Of a stretch of 7,658 bases of DNA, positions 1 through 5,085 are shown in pieces; position 1 is the first letter of the stretch; every line of letters starts with the position of its first letter. The translations under genes were made by a program, and so were the position numbers. Source of the DNA: an uncultured Azospirillum sp. (GTDB taxonomy: Bacteria > Pseudomonadota > Alphaproteobacteria > RF32 > CAG-239); assembly GCA_902489675.1 (NCBI GenBank), contig CABUAP010000059.1, positions 1-7,658 on the forward strand, given 5' to 3'. Below the pieces are notes generated by a model. The model saw nothing but the letters and a program-made list of their open reading frames with translations. It searched no databases and was not told the origin of the DNA.

Positions 1-117
1 CCGCTCCATGCCTTTGAGCGTGGTCAAACCGTTAGTTTTTGTAGCTGATCTAGCCCCCCGGTTTACTGGGGGATATCTATTTCGAACGTCTGCATCAGCA
101 GGTAGATGCAGACTGGA
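1..117 (-). other. Open frame running off left edge; possible 5' end of a prepilin-like gene
   Basis: On the minus strand one frame is open from 117 (after a TAA at 120-118) to the window edge. It reads through residues such as RSATKTNGLTTLKGMER, with an ATG at 9-7. From memory only, similar lead-ins precede the GFTLIELLVV cleavage and methylation motif of prepilins in some gut bacteria, and the motif itself would lie outside this window. The ATG at 9 has AAAGG only one base upstream, which is too close, so the real start may be beyond the edge. Without the next 60 bases this stays a guess. It could equally be untranslated leader. Confidence 0.25.
92..113 (-). repeat. 22-bp direct repeat, copy 2
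   Basis: Read on the minus strand this copy matches the segment at 186-165 in 20 of 22 positions, with core ATCTACCTGCTGA. This copy is also half of a perfect 9-bp hairpin: GTCTGCATC at 88-96 pairs with GATGCAGAC at 105-113 around an 8-base loop. The first copy lacks that pairing partner. Function unknown. Confidence 0.6.
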
Positions 118-164
118 TTAGAAGCCGTATTATTTATTATTTCTCTCCTGACGTAATACCACCC

Positions 165-186
165 GCGTCAGCAGGTAGATGTAGAC
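165..186 (-). repeat. 22-bp direct repeat, copy 1
   Basis: This is the partner of the repeat at 113-92, in the same orientation, with starts 73 bases apart and two mismatches. It overlaps the tail of the unsupported 76-codon minus-strand frame. With only two copies this is not a CRISPR. It may be a binding site or the trace of a small duplication. Confidence 0.6.
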
Positions 187-425
187 ATACCAGCCTAGTC
201 GACGGGCTTGCGAAGCTTTTGGGCTGGGCGTTTGTGGTTCGAAACAGTTAATATCTGGATATTTATAATCTGAAATATCCGGGGTTGTCCGGAGCATAAA
301 ATCCGTGCAGACTTTCCTCCGATTGGCTGAAGCAAATACAAAGAGGGAGATGTTATCCATACTTTTAGCTGAGCCAAGCCATGAGGCCTGTATCTCTGAG
401 TCCCCCCCAACACTGTGGATTCTTT

Positions 426-878
426 TTACTGTTTTGCCGGGATTTCGCTAATTGCCTGCCGCCAGTCTTTGCCGTTGATTAACAACTTTTTGGCGATAGG
501 GCGAAAGCCTTTGCGATATCCGTACACAACTTCAAAAACATCGTTGTTTTGGTTTTGTTGACGGAACATATTATCCAGTTGCCGGGCATTTTTTTCGGGG
601 ATATAAAACCGATGATTGTTTCCCCACAGGCCGTTGATACCGTGTTGGTAAAAATGATTTTTCGGGCACTGATTGTTTTCAAACTGAGTGCAATCGGTGT
701 TTTGCCAGTCGATTGTGTAGGCGATATAGTGTCCGGACAGGAGATCGCGCGGATCATAACCGGCGATGCGCACCGTTACTTCCGGCAGGTCGTTATGCAA
801 AAAAGCAAGCGTTGCAGCCAATAGTGCCAGAAATATAATCGGCATGGCGATAAAAATTATTTTGAGGTGTTTGGTCAT
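426..878 (-). CDS. GDYXXLXY-family membrane-anchored protein
   Basis: A 150-residue protein. An N-terminal hydrophobic segment (about residues 6-27) serves as an uncleaved anchor or signal peptide. It is followed by a soluble, probably periplasmic domain. Residues 41-56 (YDPRDLLSGHYIAYTI) match the signature of the GDYXXLXY family, with His50 in place of the usual Asp. The C-terminus (LLINGKDW, 132-139) matches the family's closing strand. The molecular function is unknown; members are usually found beside DUF2157/DUF4401 membrane proteins, as here. The reading frame extends further upstream, but the start at 878 is chosen because GGAGA precedes it by about 6 bases. That binding site lies inside the last codons of the preceding gene, whose stop is 2 bases away, implying translational coupling. 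It is the last gene of the operon. Confidence 0.8.
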   Translation of the reverse strand: MTKHLKIIFIAMPIIFLALLAATLAFLHNDLPEVTVRIAGYDPRDLLSGHYIAYTIDWQNTDCTQFENNQCPKNHFYQHGINGLWGNNHRFYIPEKNARQLDNMFRQQNQNNDVFEVVYGYRKGFRPIAKKLLINGKDWRQAISEIPAKQ

Positions 879-880
879 GA

Positions 881-1858
881 TTATTCTCCTTTCTGGGCAG
901 AAGTTCTGGCCATAATTGTCTTTAGCCCCCATACCAGAGCGATAATAATGATACCTGAAATAATCAGCCCGATACCGGTTGTCAGCAGATCTTTGAAAAT
1001 GCGAACATAGGCAATAAAGAAACAAACGCCGATCATCGCAATGTTAAAGTTTAGCATCCGCGATGCGTTTTGGCGGTAGTATACCCATGTGGCGGCGGCA
1101 AAGGTCACAATCGAAACGCATATGGACGGAATGCTGATTGAGCGGCCGAAGAAAAGTCCGATTACGGCAAAGGAATATATCCCAAACTCGCTGTAGCCCC
1201 GCAGTACGGCAAAGATCGGATATTTACCGCCCAGAGAATGATTTAAATAGTTGAAAGCATAAGTCAATCCGCTGAAAAATAAGATAAAAATTGCACCGCA
1301 AACGGCCGGCTCTTCAGAGATATGGGAGCGGATAAAAGCAATAATAACATCGATTGCTTCAATAAATTCGTGACGGAAACACAAACCGTAAACCATAAGC
1401 GGCACCCAAAACAGCGGCAGCAGCTTTTTGTCGGAAACAAACAACAGCGATGCGGTAAACAAGCCCCACATGATTGCGGCATTTTCAAAGGTGCCGTTAG
1501 TCTGAAAAATTTGCGAAATTAAACCGATACTGGCTCCCGTCATCAAAAACAAAGCAAATAATACGGCTTCTTTATGGAAGGTTTTTTTATGCTTCGCCGC
1601 AAAATATATATAAGCAGCCAAGGCAATAAGCAGCAGAAAATCCACCGTCAGTTTTATCACGTCGCTGATGGCGTCCCAGTTGGCGGCAATCAGGCTGATA
1701 ATGCCGAGTGCAGTGACAAAAACACCCAATATCAAAACGGCGTAAAGCAGATGCGGTTTTTTATGGCTGTTTTCAAAATCGAGAATCAGTTGCTTTTGTT
1801 CGGGCGCGATCAGCTGATGCTGCTCCCACAAATTTAATTTATTGTTCAGTCGGCTCAT
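881..1858 (-). CDS. DUF2157 domain multi-pass membrane protein
   Basis: A 325-residue integral membrane protein. Residues 1-36 form a charged cytoplasmic head (SRLNNKLNLWEQHQLI) and about nine to ten hydrophobic segments follow. The stretch GIISLIAANWD at about 52-62 is the DUF2157 hallmark, and the amphipathic N-terminal helix with an early Leu/Ile-rich segment is typical of the family. No catalytic residues are evident. The family has no established biochemical role. DUF2157 proteins are often encoded with, or fused to, DUF4401 and paired with GDYXXLXY proteins, which matches the downstream neighbour. AGGAC lies 5-6 bases before the ATG, and the upstream LemA-like gene ends 25 bases earlier. 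I infer that the product and the GDYXXLXY protein act together in the inner membrane. Confidence 0.8.
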   Translation of the reverse strand: MSRLNNKLNLWEQHQLIAPEQKQLILDFENSHKKPHLLYAVLILGVFVTALGIISLIAANWDAISDVIKLTVDFLLLIALAAYIYFAAKHKKTFHKEAVLFALFLMTGASIGLISQIFQTNGTFENAAIMWGLFTASLLFVSDKKLLPLFWVPLMVYGLCFRHEFIEAIDVIIAFIRSHISEEPAVCGAIFILFFSGLTYAFNYLNHSLGGKYPIFAVLRGYSEFGIYSFAVIGLFFGRSISIPSICVSIVTFAAATWVYYRQNASRMLNFNIAMIGVCFFIAYVRIFKDLLTTGIGLIISGIIIIALVWGLKTIMARTSAQKGE

Positions 1859-1883
1859 TTTGTGTCCTTTCTGTACGGCGGTA

Positions 1884-2381
1884 TTATTTATCTGTTTCTA
1901 AATCACCGGTTTTGAAAAATATTTTTTCTTCAGCCTTGGTGCTGTGGGCAATCCAGCAGGTGGGAACGGTATGCAAAGCAACATTATAATCACGGACGGC
2001 CGCGTTATAGTGCCGCCGTGCATTTTGCAGATCTTCTTCTGCTGCCGCAAACTTTTGTTTTAACTGCCGAAGTTCAAGATTATTCTTTAATCGACCGTCA
2101 TTTTCGGCATCCTGCCAGTAGCGTTTCAGTTCATTTCCCAGTTTGTTTTCTGCGAACTGCCTTTCTTTGACGGCAGATTGCTGCCGAGCCTGTCGGCATA
2201 ATTCGTCAATCGACTTGCGGAAATGTTCGTCCGGCAGCTGGTTGATCAGCTCGGCACGGCGTTCAAAATGAATAAAAAGATCTTGCCAGGCAGTTGCTGC
2301 CAAAGAGTCAAGCTTAGCCAGCTGATTGTAGAAAAAGACGCAGCTTACCAATACCACAATTAAAATCGAAGCCCAAATCAT
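1884..2381 (-). CDS. LemA family protein
   Basis: A 165-residue protein with one N-terminal transmembrane helix (residues 2-18), the YNQL motif after it, a long helical segment rich in Gln, Arg and Glu (about 35-120), and the sequence RRHYNAAVRDYNVALHTVP (122-140). The YNxAVxDYN block near the end and the AWQDLFIHFERRAELINQL block (31-49) are the LemA family signatures. LemA proteins have a short periplasmic N-terminus, one membrane helix and a cytoplasmic helical bundle. Their function is unclear, though they are often linked to TPM-domain and envelope genes. It is slightly shorter than the usual 180-200 residues and its middle helix is divergent. The start is supported by AGGAGAAGG a few bases upstream. 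It is the first gene of the minus-strand operon. Confidence 0.8.
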   Translation of the reverse strand: MIWASILIVVLVSCVFFYNQLAKLDSLAATAWQDLFIHFERRAELINQLPDEHFRKSIDELCRQARQQSAVKERQFAENKLGNELKRYWQDAENDGRLKNNLELRQLKQKFAAAEEDLQNARRHYNAAVRDYNVALHTVPTCWIAHSTKAEEKIFFKTGDLETDK

Positions 2382-2416
2382 TTACCTTCTCCTTACAAAA
2401 GCTGACGCTATGGTCA

Positions 2417-2445
2417 ATAATAGAGAACACCGCTAAAAAAAACAA
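2417..2445 (-). promoter_or_regulatory. Sigma70-type promoter for the LemA operon
   Basis: The minus strand carries TTGTTT (2445-2440), a 17-bp spacer and TATTAT (2422-2417), 36 bases before the LemA-like ATG. A run of seven A lies directly upstream of the -35 and could act as an UP element. The same A/T tracts (A8 and T7 around CAA, 2435-2452) form a weak dyad just past the end of the acetyltransferase gene. It has no GC stem, so it is a poor terminator and read-through is possible. Confidence 0.5.
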
Positions 2446-2470
2446 TTTTTTTATGTGCTTTATCGGCAGA

Positions 2471-3025
2471 TTATTTACGGTTGAATTTAACATAAATTTC
2501 CCGATCATGAAATTCTCCGTATGTGTTAATAGCTTCTCGCAGGGTGGCTTCATATTCAAAACCGTTGCGCAAAGCAACCCCTGCCGAGGCGCGGTTGAGG
2601 CTGTCACAGCTAATTTCCAGCCGGCGGATCCCCTTGTTAAATACCGCTTGAACCAATACCTTAACCGCATCGCTCATATAACCGAAACCGGTCTTGTCCT
2701 CTTTCAGCCAATAACCGACAGCGGCAATACGGTTGATGAGATCAATATCGTGAACATCAATACTGCCGAGAAGTTTTCCCGAATGTTTATCAATAAGCAC
2801 ATAGGCAAATTTGGTCTGTGCCGCCCAGCTTTCGTTAAAATGTTTGGTAACGGCGGCAACATCGTCAATGCCGTGGGTTTTATCAACCCAGAACAAATAG
2901 CGGCGCAAAAAGGCGCGGTTGCGATCGATTGCTTCCCACATCTCAAGGTCAAAATCATGCCGGCGCTTGATCAGCCTTACGTTTTTTCCTTCCAATTCTT
3001 CTTTTAAAGTGAATGGTTCAATCAT
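2471..3025 (-). CDS. GNAT N-acetyltransferase, RimJ/RimL type
   Basis: A 184-residue protein covering the full length of the RimJ/RimL-like (Acetyltransf_3) GNAT fold. The acetyl-CoA-binding motif A runs from the strand AAVGYWL (101-107) into KTGFGYMSDAV (111-121), where the GxG turn contacts the pyrophosphate of acetyl-CoA. Motif B shows as EISCDSLNRASAGVALRNGFEYEATLRE (138-165), including the conserved Asn and the 'RNGFE' turn. The N-terminus (LEGKNVRLIKRRHDF) is the usual first strand of the family. Acceptors include ribosomal-protein N-termini, amino acids or small amines; the sequence does not say which. AAGGTGG lies about 5 bases before the ATG. It is transcribed divergently from the flavodoxin gene, and a promoter candidate lies at 3131-3103. 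Confidence 0.85.
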   Translation of the reverse strand: MIEPFTLKEELEGKNVRLIKRRHDFDLEMWEAIDRNRAFLRRYLFWVDKTHGIDDVAAVTKHFNESWAAQTKFAYVLIDKHSGKLLGSIDVHDIDLINRIAAVGYWLKEDKTGFGYMSDAVKVLVQAVFNKGIRRLEISCDSLNRASAGVALRNGFEYEATLREAINTYGEFHDREIYVKFNRK

Positions 3026-3102
3026 TTTTCCACCTTGTGCCGGATAGTCATATATTGTGCGCTGTTTTCATATTTTTTCGGAAAACTGTAGGCATTCTAG
3101 CC

Positions 3103-3131
3103 GTTATAAGTTAAAAGTTGGTGTATGTAAA
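3103..3131 (-). promoter_or_regulatory. Sigma70-type promoter for the acetyltransferase
   Basis: The minus strand shows TTTACA (3131-3126), a 17-bp spacer and TATAAC (3108-3103). This gives a leader of about 70 bases before the ATG at 3025. It lies only about 24 bp from the divergent -35 of the flavodoxin promoter, so a regulator bound there could affect both directions. Confidence 0.45.
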
Positions 3132-3154
3132 AACAGATATTATGAAAAAATATC

Positions 3155-3185
3155 TTGACTTAAAGTGAACTCTAAAAGGTATGTT
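3155..3185 (+). promoter_or_regulatory. Flavodoxin promoter with 19-bp spacer (MerR-type)
   Basis: TTGACT (3155-3160) and TATGTT (3180-3185) are separated by 19 bp instead of 17. Overlong spacers with a dyad between the two elements are the hallmark of promoters activated by MerR-family regulators, which untwist the DNA to realign the elements. A 7-bp inverted repeat AGATATT/AATATCT (3135-3141, 3149-3155) abuts the -35 and may be a second site. Transcription would begin about 25 bases before the flavodoxin ATG. Confidence 0.6.
3160..3175. promoter_or_regulatory. Putative MerR-family operator
   Basis: TTAAAGT-GA-ACTCTAA is a dyad with 6 of 7 matched pairs, centred in the 19-bp spacer. Its form, following TTGACT and with AGT/ACT inner half-sites, resembles operators described for NmlR/AdhR/SoxR-like MerR regulators that sense aldehydes, thiols or redox stress. 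No MerR gene lies in the window, so the regulator would be encoded elsewhere. Confidence 0.55.
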
Positions 3186-3216
3186 ATAAACAGAATCGAT
3201 AATTGAAGGAGAAAAA

Positions 3217-3438
3217 ATGAAAATAAAATATTGGGCAGCCACCGCTTTTGCCGCGTTATGCTGTTTTGATACCGCGGCGGAAGCGGCGGTTATCAACGCA
3301 GGAGATAAAGTTTTGGTCGTTTATTATTCCGTGAGCGGCAACACTCAGGCAATTGCCGAACAGATTGCCCGGGAAACCGGAGCTGATACCGTAACCATTG
3401 AACCGGCGGAAGAATACCCTCAGCTTATAAAAAACTGA
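3217..3438 (+). CDS. Secreted flavodoxin, N-terminal part (frameshifted)
   Basis: Codons 1-69 encode a Sec signal peptide (positive MKIK, hydrophobic core, likely cleavage at AEA-A after residue 23). The first flavodoxin strand and FMN phosphate loop follow, VLVVYYSVSGNTQAIAEQIA (32-51), with SVSGNT as the FMN-phosphate-binding turn. The conserved 'EPAEEYP' segment follows at 62-68. The frame then reaches TGA at 3436-3438, while the rest of the domain continues in the -1 frame. Joined, the product would be about 188 residues, normal for this family of short-chain flavodoxins, which bind FMN and carry electrons. The export signal points to a periplasmic role. AAGGAG at 3206-3211 supports the start. 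Alone, this 73-residue fragment cannot fold as a flavodoxin. Confidence 0.75.
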   Translation: MKIKYWAATAFAALCCFDTAAEAAVINAGDKVLVVYYSVSGNTQAIAEQIARETGADTVTIEPAEEYPQLIKN

Positions 3439-3782
3439 CCGAACGAGCCAAAAAGGAAATCGCCGACGGTCATAAGCCCGAGCTTAAAAACAAGCCGGCT
3501 ACAATCGACGGTTATGATGTGGTGTTTGTCGGCTCGCCTTGCTGGTGGAGCACGATTGCGCCGCCGGTGGCTTCTTTTTTAACCGCCTATGATTTTTCCG
3601 GCAAAAAAATAATACCGTTTATGACGCATGGCGGCAGTGGTCTTGGACATTCGGAAGCCGATATTAAGAACTTGCTGCCCGCAGCAGTGCAGCTTGAAAA
3701 AGGCCGGGCTTTTTGGGGAAGAAACGCTGAAAACGCCGGTGAAGAAGTAAAAAGTTGGATCAAGGAGCTGAAAAATGACTAA
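3426..3782 (+). CDS. Secreted flavodoxin, C-terminal part (frameshifted)
   Basis: The frame continues the flavodoxin domain from the Tyr codon at 3426, reading YKKLTERAKKEIADGHKPEL. It includes GYDVVFVGSPCWWSTIAPPV, the Trp-Trp loop that packs on the FMN isoalloxazine ring, and then THGGSGLGHSEADI, the second flavin loop. It ends in LKND at the TAA 3780-3782. The block is in frame with family expectation throughout, so only the junction with the N-terminal part is broken. No start codon with a good ribosome binding site exists at its 5' end, so independent translation is unlikely. Its last codons contain the AAGGAG and ATG of the next gene, which overlaps it by 8 bases. Confidence 0.75.
   Translation, partial: YKKLTERAKKEIADGHKPELKNKPATIDGYDVVFVGSPCWWSTIAPPVASFLTAYDFSGKKIIPFMTHGGSGLGHSEADIKNLLPAAVQLEKGRAFWGRNAENAGEEVKSWIKELKND
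3429..3435 (+). other. A AAA AAC heptamer at the flavodoxin frameshift
   Basis: The heptamer is in the correct register (ATA AAA AAC TGA) for tandem -1 slippage. A slip moves reading to CTG ACC GAA, exactly the frame of the C-terminal half. A TGACCG/CGGTCA pair (3436-3441, 3467-3472) could form a weak stem directly after it, but no strong hairpin is present. Upstream, the family spacing Y-P-x-x-Y is restored only if the shift lies before Tyr (GCT TAT), so loss of one G in CAG-GCT is the simpler explanation. Confidence 0.4.
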
Positions 3783-4314
3783 AAAAGTTTTGATCTTATC
3801 CGGCAGTTTCCGTAAAGGCGGAAATTCCGATACTTTATGCGACCGTTTTGCTGAAGGTGCGCGTGAGGGCGGCAATGAGGTGGAAAAGATCTTTATTAAT
3901 GATCGAAAAATCGGTTATTGCCGCGGCTGCGGTGTCTGCAACCGTACCCATCGCTGCGTGCAGAAAGATGATATGGAAGAAATCTTAAATAAGATGATTG
4001 CCGCCGATGTGATCGTGATGGCAACTCCGGTTTATTTTTATACTATGAACGGACAGATGAAAACGCTGATTGATCGGACGGTTCCCCGTTATGAGGAGAT
4101 CAGCGGCAAGGATTTTTATTTTATTGTTGCGGCTGCGGATACCAGCCTTGCCAATATGGAAAAAACCTTGGAAGGTTTTCGCGGTTTTACCCAAGACTGT
4201 TTGCCCGATGCACATGAAAAAGGCATCATCTACGGTGTCGGAGCCTGGCAGGTCGGAGATATTAAATCTTCTCCGGCAATGCAGCAAGCCTATGAGATGG
4301 GCCGAGCCGTTTAA
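3775..4314 (+). CDS. Iron-sulfur flavoprotein-like NAD(P)H-dependent FMN reductase
   Basis: A 179-residue flavodoxin-fold protein. The FMN phosphate loop is GSFRKGGNSDTL (10-21). CRGCGVCNRTHRC places cysteines at 49, 52, 55 and 61, a CX2CX2CX5C spacing that fits the compact [4Fe-4S] motif of iron-sulfur flavoproteins. KDDM and ATPVYFYTMNGQMKTLIDR (83-101) complete the FMN-binding face typical of the NADPH-dependent FMN reductase family. It would pass electrons between NAD(P)H, FMN and a partner or small substrate. It is cytoplasmic, with no signal peptide. The ATG overlaps the flavodoxin stop (ATGACTAA), and AAGGAG at 3762-3767 sits inside that gene, so the two are co-transcribed and coupled. 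Whether a cluster is really bound cannot be seen from sequence, since many relatives with this motif remain untested. Confidence 0.85.
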   Translation: MTKKVLILSGSFRKGGNSDTLCDRFAEGAREGGNEVEKIFINDRKIGYCRGCGVCNRTHRCVQKDDMEEILNKMIAADVIVMATPVYFYTMNGQMKTLIDRTVPRYEEISGKDFYFIVAAADTSLANMEKTLEGFRGFTQDCLPDAHEKGIIYGVGAWQVGDIKSSPAMQQAYEMGRAV

Positions 4315-4327
4315 GAAAACTTTTGTT

Positions 4328-4358
4328 AAAAGGCCGCCGATAAGGGCGGTCTTTTTTT
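4328..4358 (+). terminator. Rho-independent terminator of the redox operon
   Basis: GGCCGCC (4332-4338) pairs with GGCGGTC (4345-4351) with one G-U, around the 6-base loop GATAAG. It is extended by AAAA/TTTT and followed by seven T. It starts 14 bases after the reductase stop. Confidence 0.9.
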
Positions 4359-4364
4359 ATCCGC

Positions 4365-4392
4365 TTGCTTTTCCGTCCGGTTTTGGTATGCT
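4365..4392 (+). promoter_or_regulatory. Weak promoter for the acetyltransferase at 4414
   Basis: TTGCTT (4365-4370), a 16-bp spacer and TATGCT (4387-4392) lie between the preceding terminator and the gene. The transcript would have a leader of about 15 bases, just enough for AAAGGAGA. The elements are imperfect, and the call rests mainly on the need for a promoter after a strong terminator. Confidence 0.35.
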
Positions 4393-4413
4393 TTGGACGC
4401 AAAGGAGAGAAAG

Positions 4414-5046
4414 ATGGTCAAACATTGGTCAAAAGTTGAATATCTGCGGCAAACGGTCAGGAATCCGAATATTGTGATTAAAGGCAGCAAAAGTTATTAC
4501 AGCGATGCCTGGAGCGGCAGTTTTGAAGAATCTGTCGTGCGCTATCATTACGGAGATGAATACAGTCTGGCTCATTGGCAGCCGGCATGGCCGATTGATA
4601 AGCTTTATATCGGCAACTATGTCTGCATCGGTGCGGAAAGCGTTATTTTGATGGGCGGCAACAATACCCATCGCAACGATTGGTTTTCCAATTATCCGTT
4701 TTTGGAAAAAATTGTTGAAAGCTATCAGGGGAAGGGTGATACCGTGATTGAAGATGCGGTGTGGATCGGGATGCGCGCCATGATTATGCCGGGCGTGCGT
4801 TTGGGCGAAGGATCGGTTGTTGCCGCGGGCAGCATTGTGGTCAAAGATGTGCCGCCTTATGCTGTTGTCGGCGGAAATCCGGCCAAAATTATTAAATTCC
4901 GTTTTCCCGAAGAAGTGGTTGAACGGCTGCTGAAATTAAAAATTTATGATTTGCCGGAGGAAACAATTGATCAATTGATGCCCGTTCTTTGTGCCGGAGA
5001 GATCAACGAGCTGGAAACCGAGGTGCGGCGGCTGCGTACGGAATAA
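4414..5046 (+). CDS. CatB/Vat-like xenobiotic O-acetyltransferase
   Basis: A 210-residue left-handed beta-helix enzyme of the xenobiotic acetyltransferase family (type B chloramphenicol acetyltransferases, streptogramin Vat enzymes and uncharacterised relatives). The start NPNIVIKGSKSYYS (17-30) matches the CatB entry segment. Hexapeptide repeats appear at LYIGNYVCIGAESVILMGG (64-82). GNNTHRNDW (82-90) carries the catalytic His86. GDTVIEDAVWIGMRAMIMPGVRLGEGSVVAAGSIV (108-142) and YAVVGGNPAKIIKFRF (149-164) form the acetyl-CoA wall. The length equals CatB and VatD. It uses acetyl-CoA to O-acetylate a hydroxyl; the substrate is not evident. The Trp-rich C-terminal segment of true CatB is replaced by KIYDLPEETID, so antibiotic resistance should not be assumed. 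ATG 4414 is chosen over an in-frame TTG at 4393 because AAAGGAGA sits 5-6 bases before it. It is monocistronic between two terminators. Confidence 0.85.
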   Translation: MVKHWSKVEYLRQTVRNPNIVIKGSKSYYSDAWSGSFEESVVRYHYGDEYSLAHWQPAWPIDKLYIGNYVCIGAESVILMGGNNTHRNDWFSNYPFLEKIVESYQGKGDTVIEDAVWIGMRAMIMPGVRLGEGSVVAAGSIVVKDVPPYAVVGGNPAKIIKFRFPEEVVERLLKLKIYDLPEETIDQLMPVLCAGEINELETEVRRLRTE

Positions 5047-5083
5047 AACATAAGCCCGGAAAATCCGGGCTTATGTTTTATTC
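5041..5083. terminator. Bidirectional terminator, perfect 20-bp stem
   Basis: A 20-bp perfect stem (5041-5060 and 5064-5083) with an AAA loop has core CCCGGA/TCCGGG and A/T-rich outer arms that serve as a U-tract in either direction. It contains the stop codon of the CatB-like gene (TAA 5044-5046) and ends 2 bases before the stop of the convergent DUF2339 gene (5088-5086), so it terminates both. Confidence 0.9.
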
Positions 5084-5085
5084 AC

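Larger units (their letters stand above)
1..425. other. Gene-poor structured region at left edge
   Basis: No complete gene with a usable ribosome binding site was found here. The minus strand can be read as a 76-codon frame (360 to 130), but its ATG has no Shine-Dalgarno and its product matches no family I recognise. What is visible is structure: a C5/G5 hairpin at 54-72, a 9-bp perfect hairpin at 88-113, an 8-bp inverted repeat GGATATTT/AAATATCC at 257-264 and 273-280, an adjoining TCCGG/CCGGA dyad at 278-293, a run of seven C at about 403-409, and a 22-bp direct repeat. It lies just downstream of the operon ending at 426 and upstream of a minus-strand frame leaving the window, so it is probably intergenic or leader DNA. 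Confidence 0.5.

Noticed and set aside
92..186. CRISPR array
   Set aside because: There are only two imperfect copies, with one spacing, no further repeats and no cas genes.
230..252. GGTTCGAA as a tRNA T-arm
   Set aside because: The flanking bases do not pair into a T stem on either strand, and no acceptor or anticodon stem can be found.
130..360. 76-codon minus-strand frame as a small protein gene
   Set aside because: The ATG lacks a Shine-Dalgarno, the composition is unlike the neighbouring genes, and no family is recognisable. The region is full of hairpins and repeats.
2453..3007. 184-codon plus-strand frame opposite the GNAT gene
   Set aside because: It is the antisense of a well-supported GNAT coding sequence, with no ribosome binding site and no recognisable domain.
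4393..4413. TTG start at 4393 for the CatB-like gene
   Set aside because: The ribosome binding site AAAGGAGA lies downstream of it and serves the ATG at 4414, where family homology begins.
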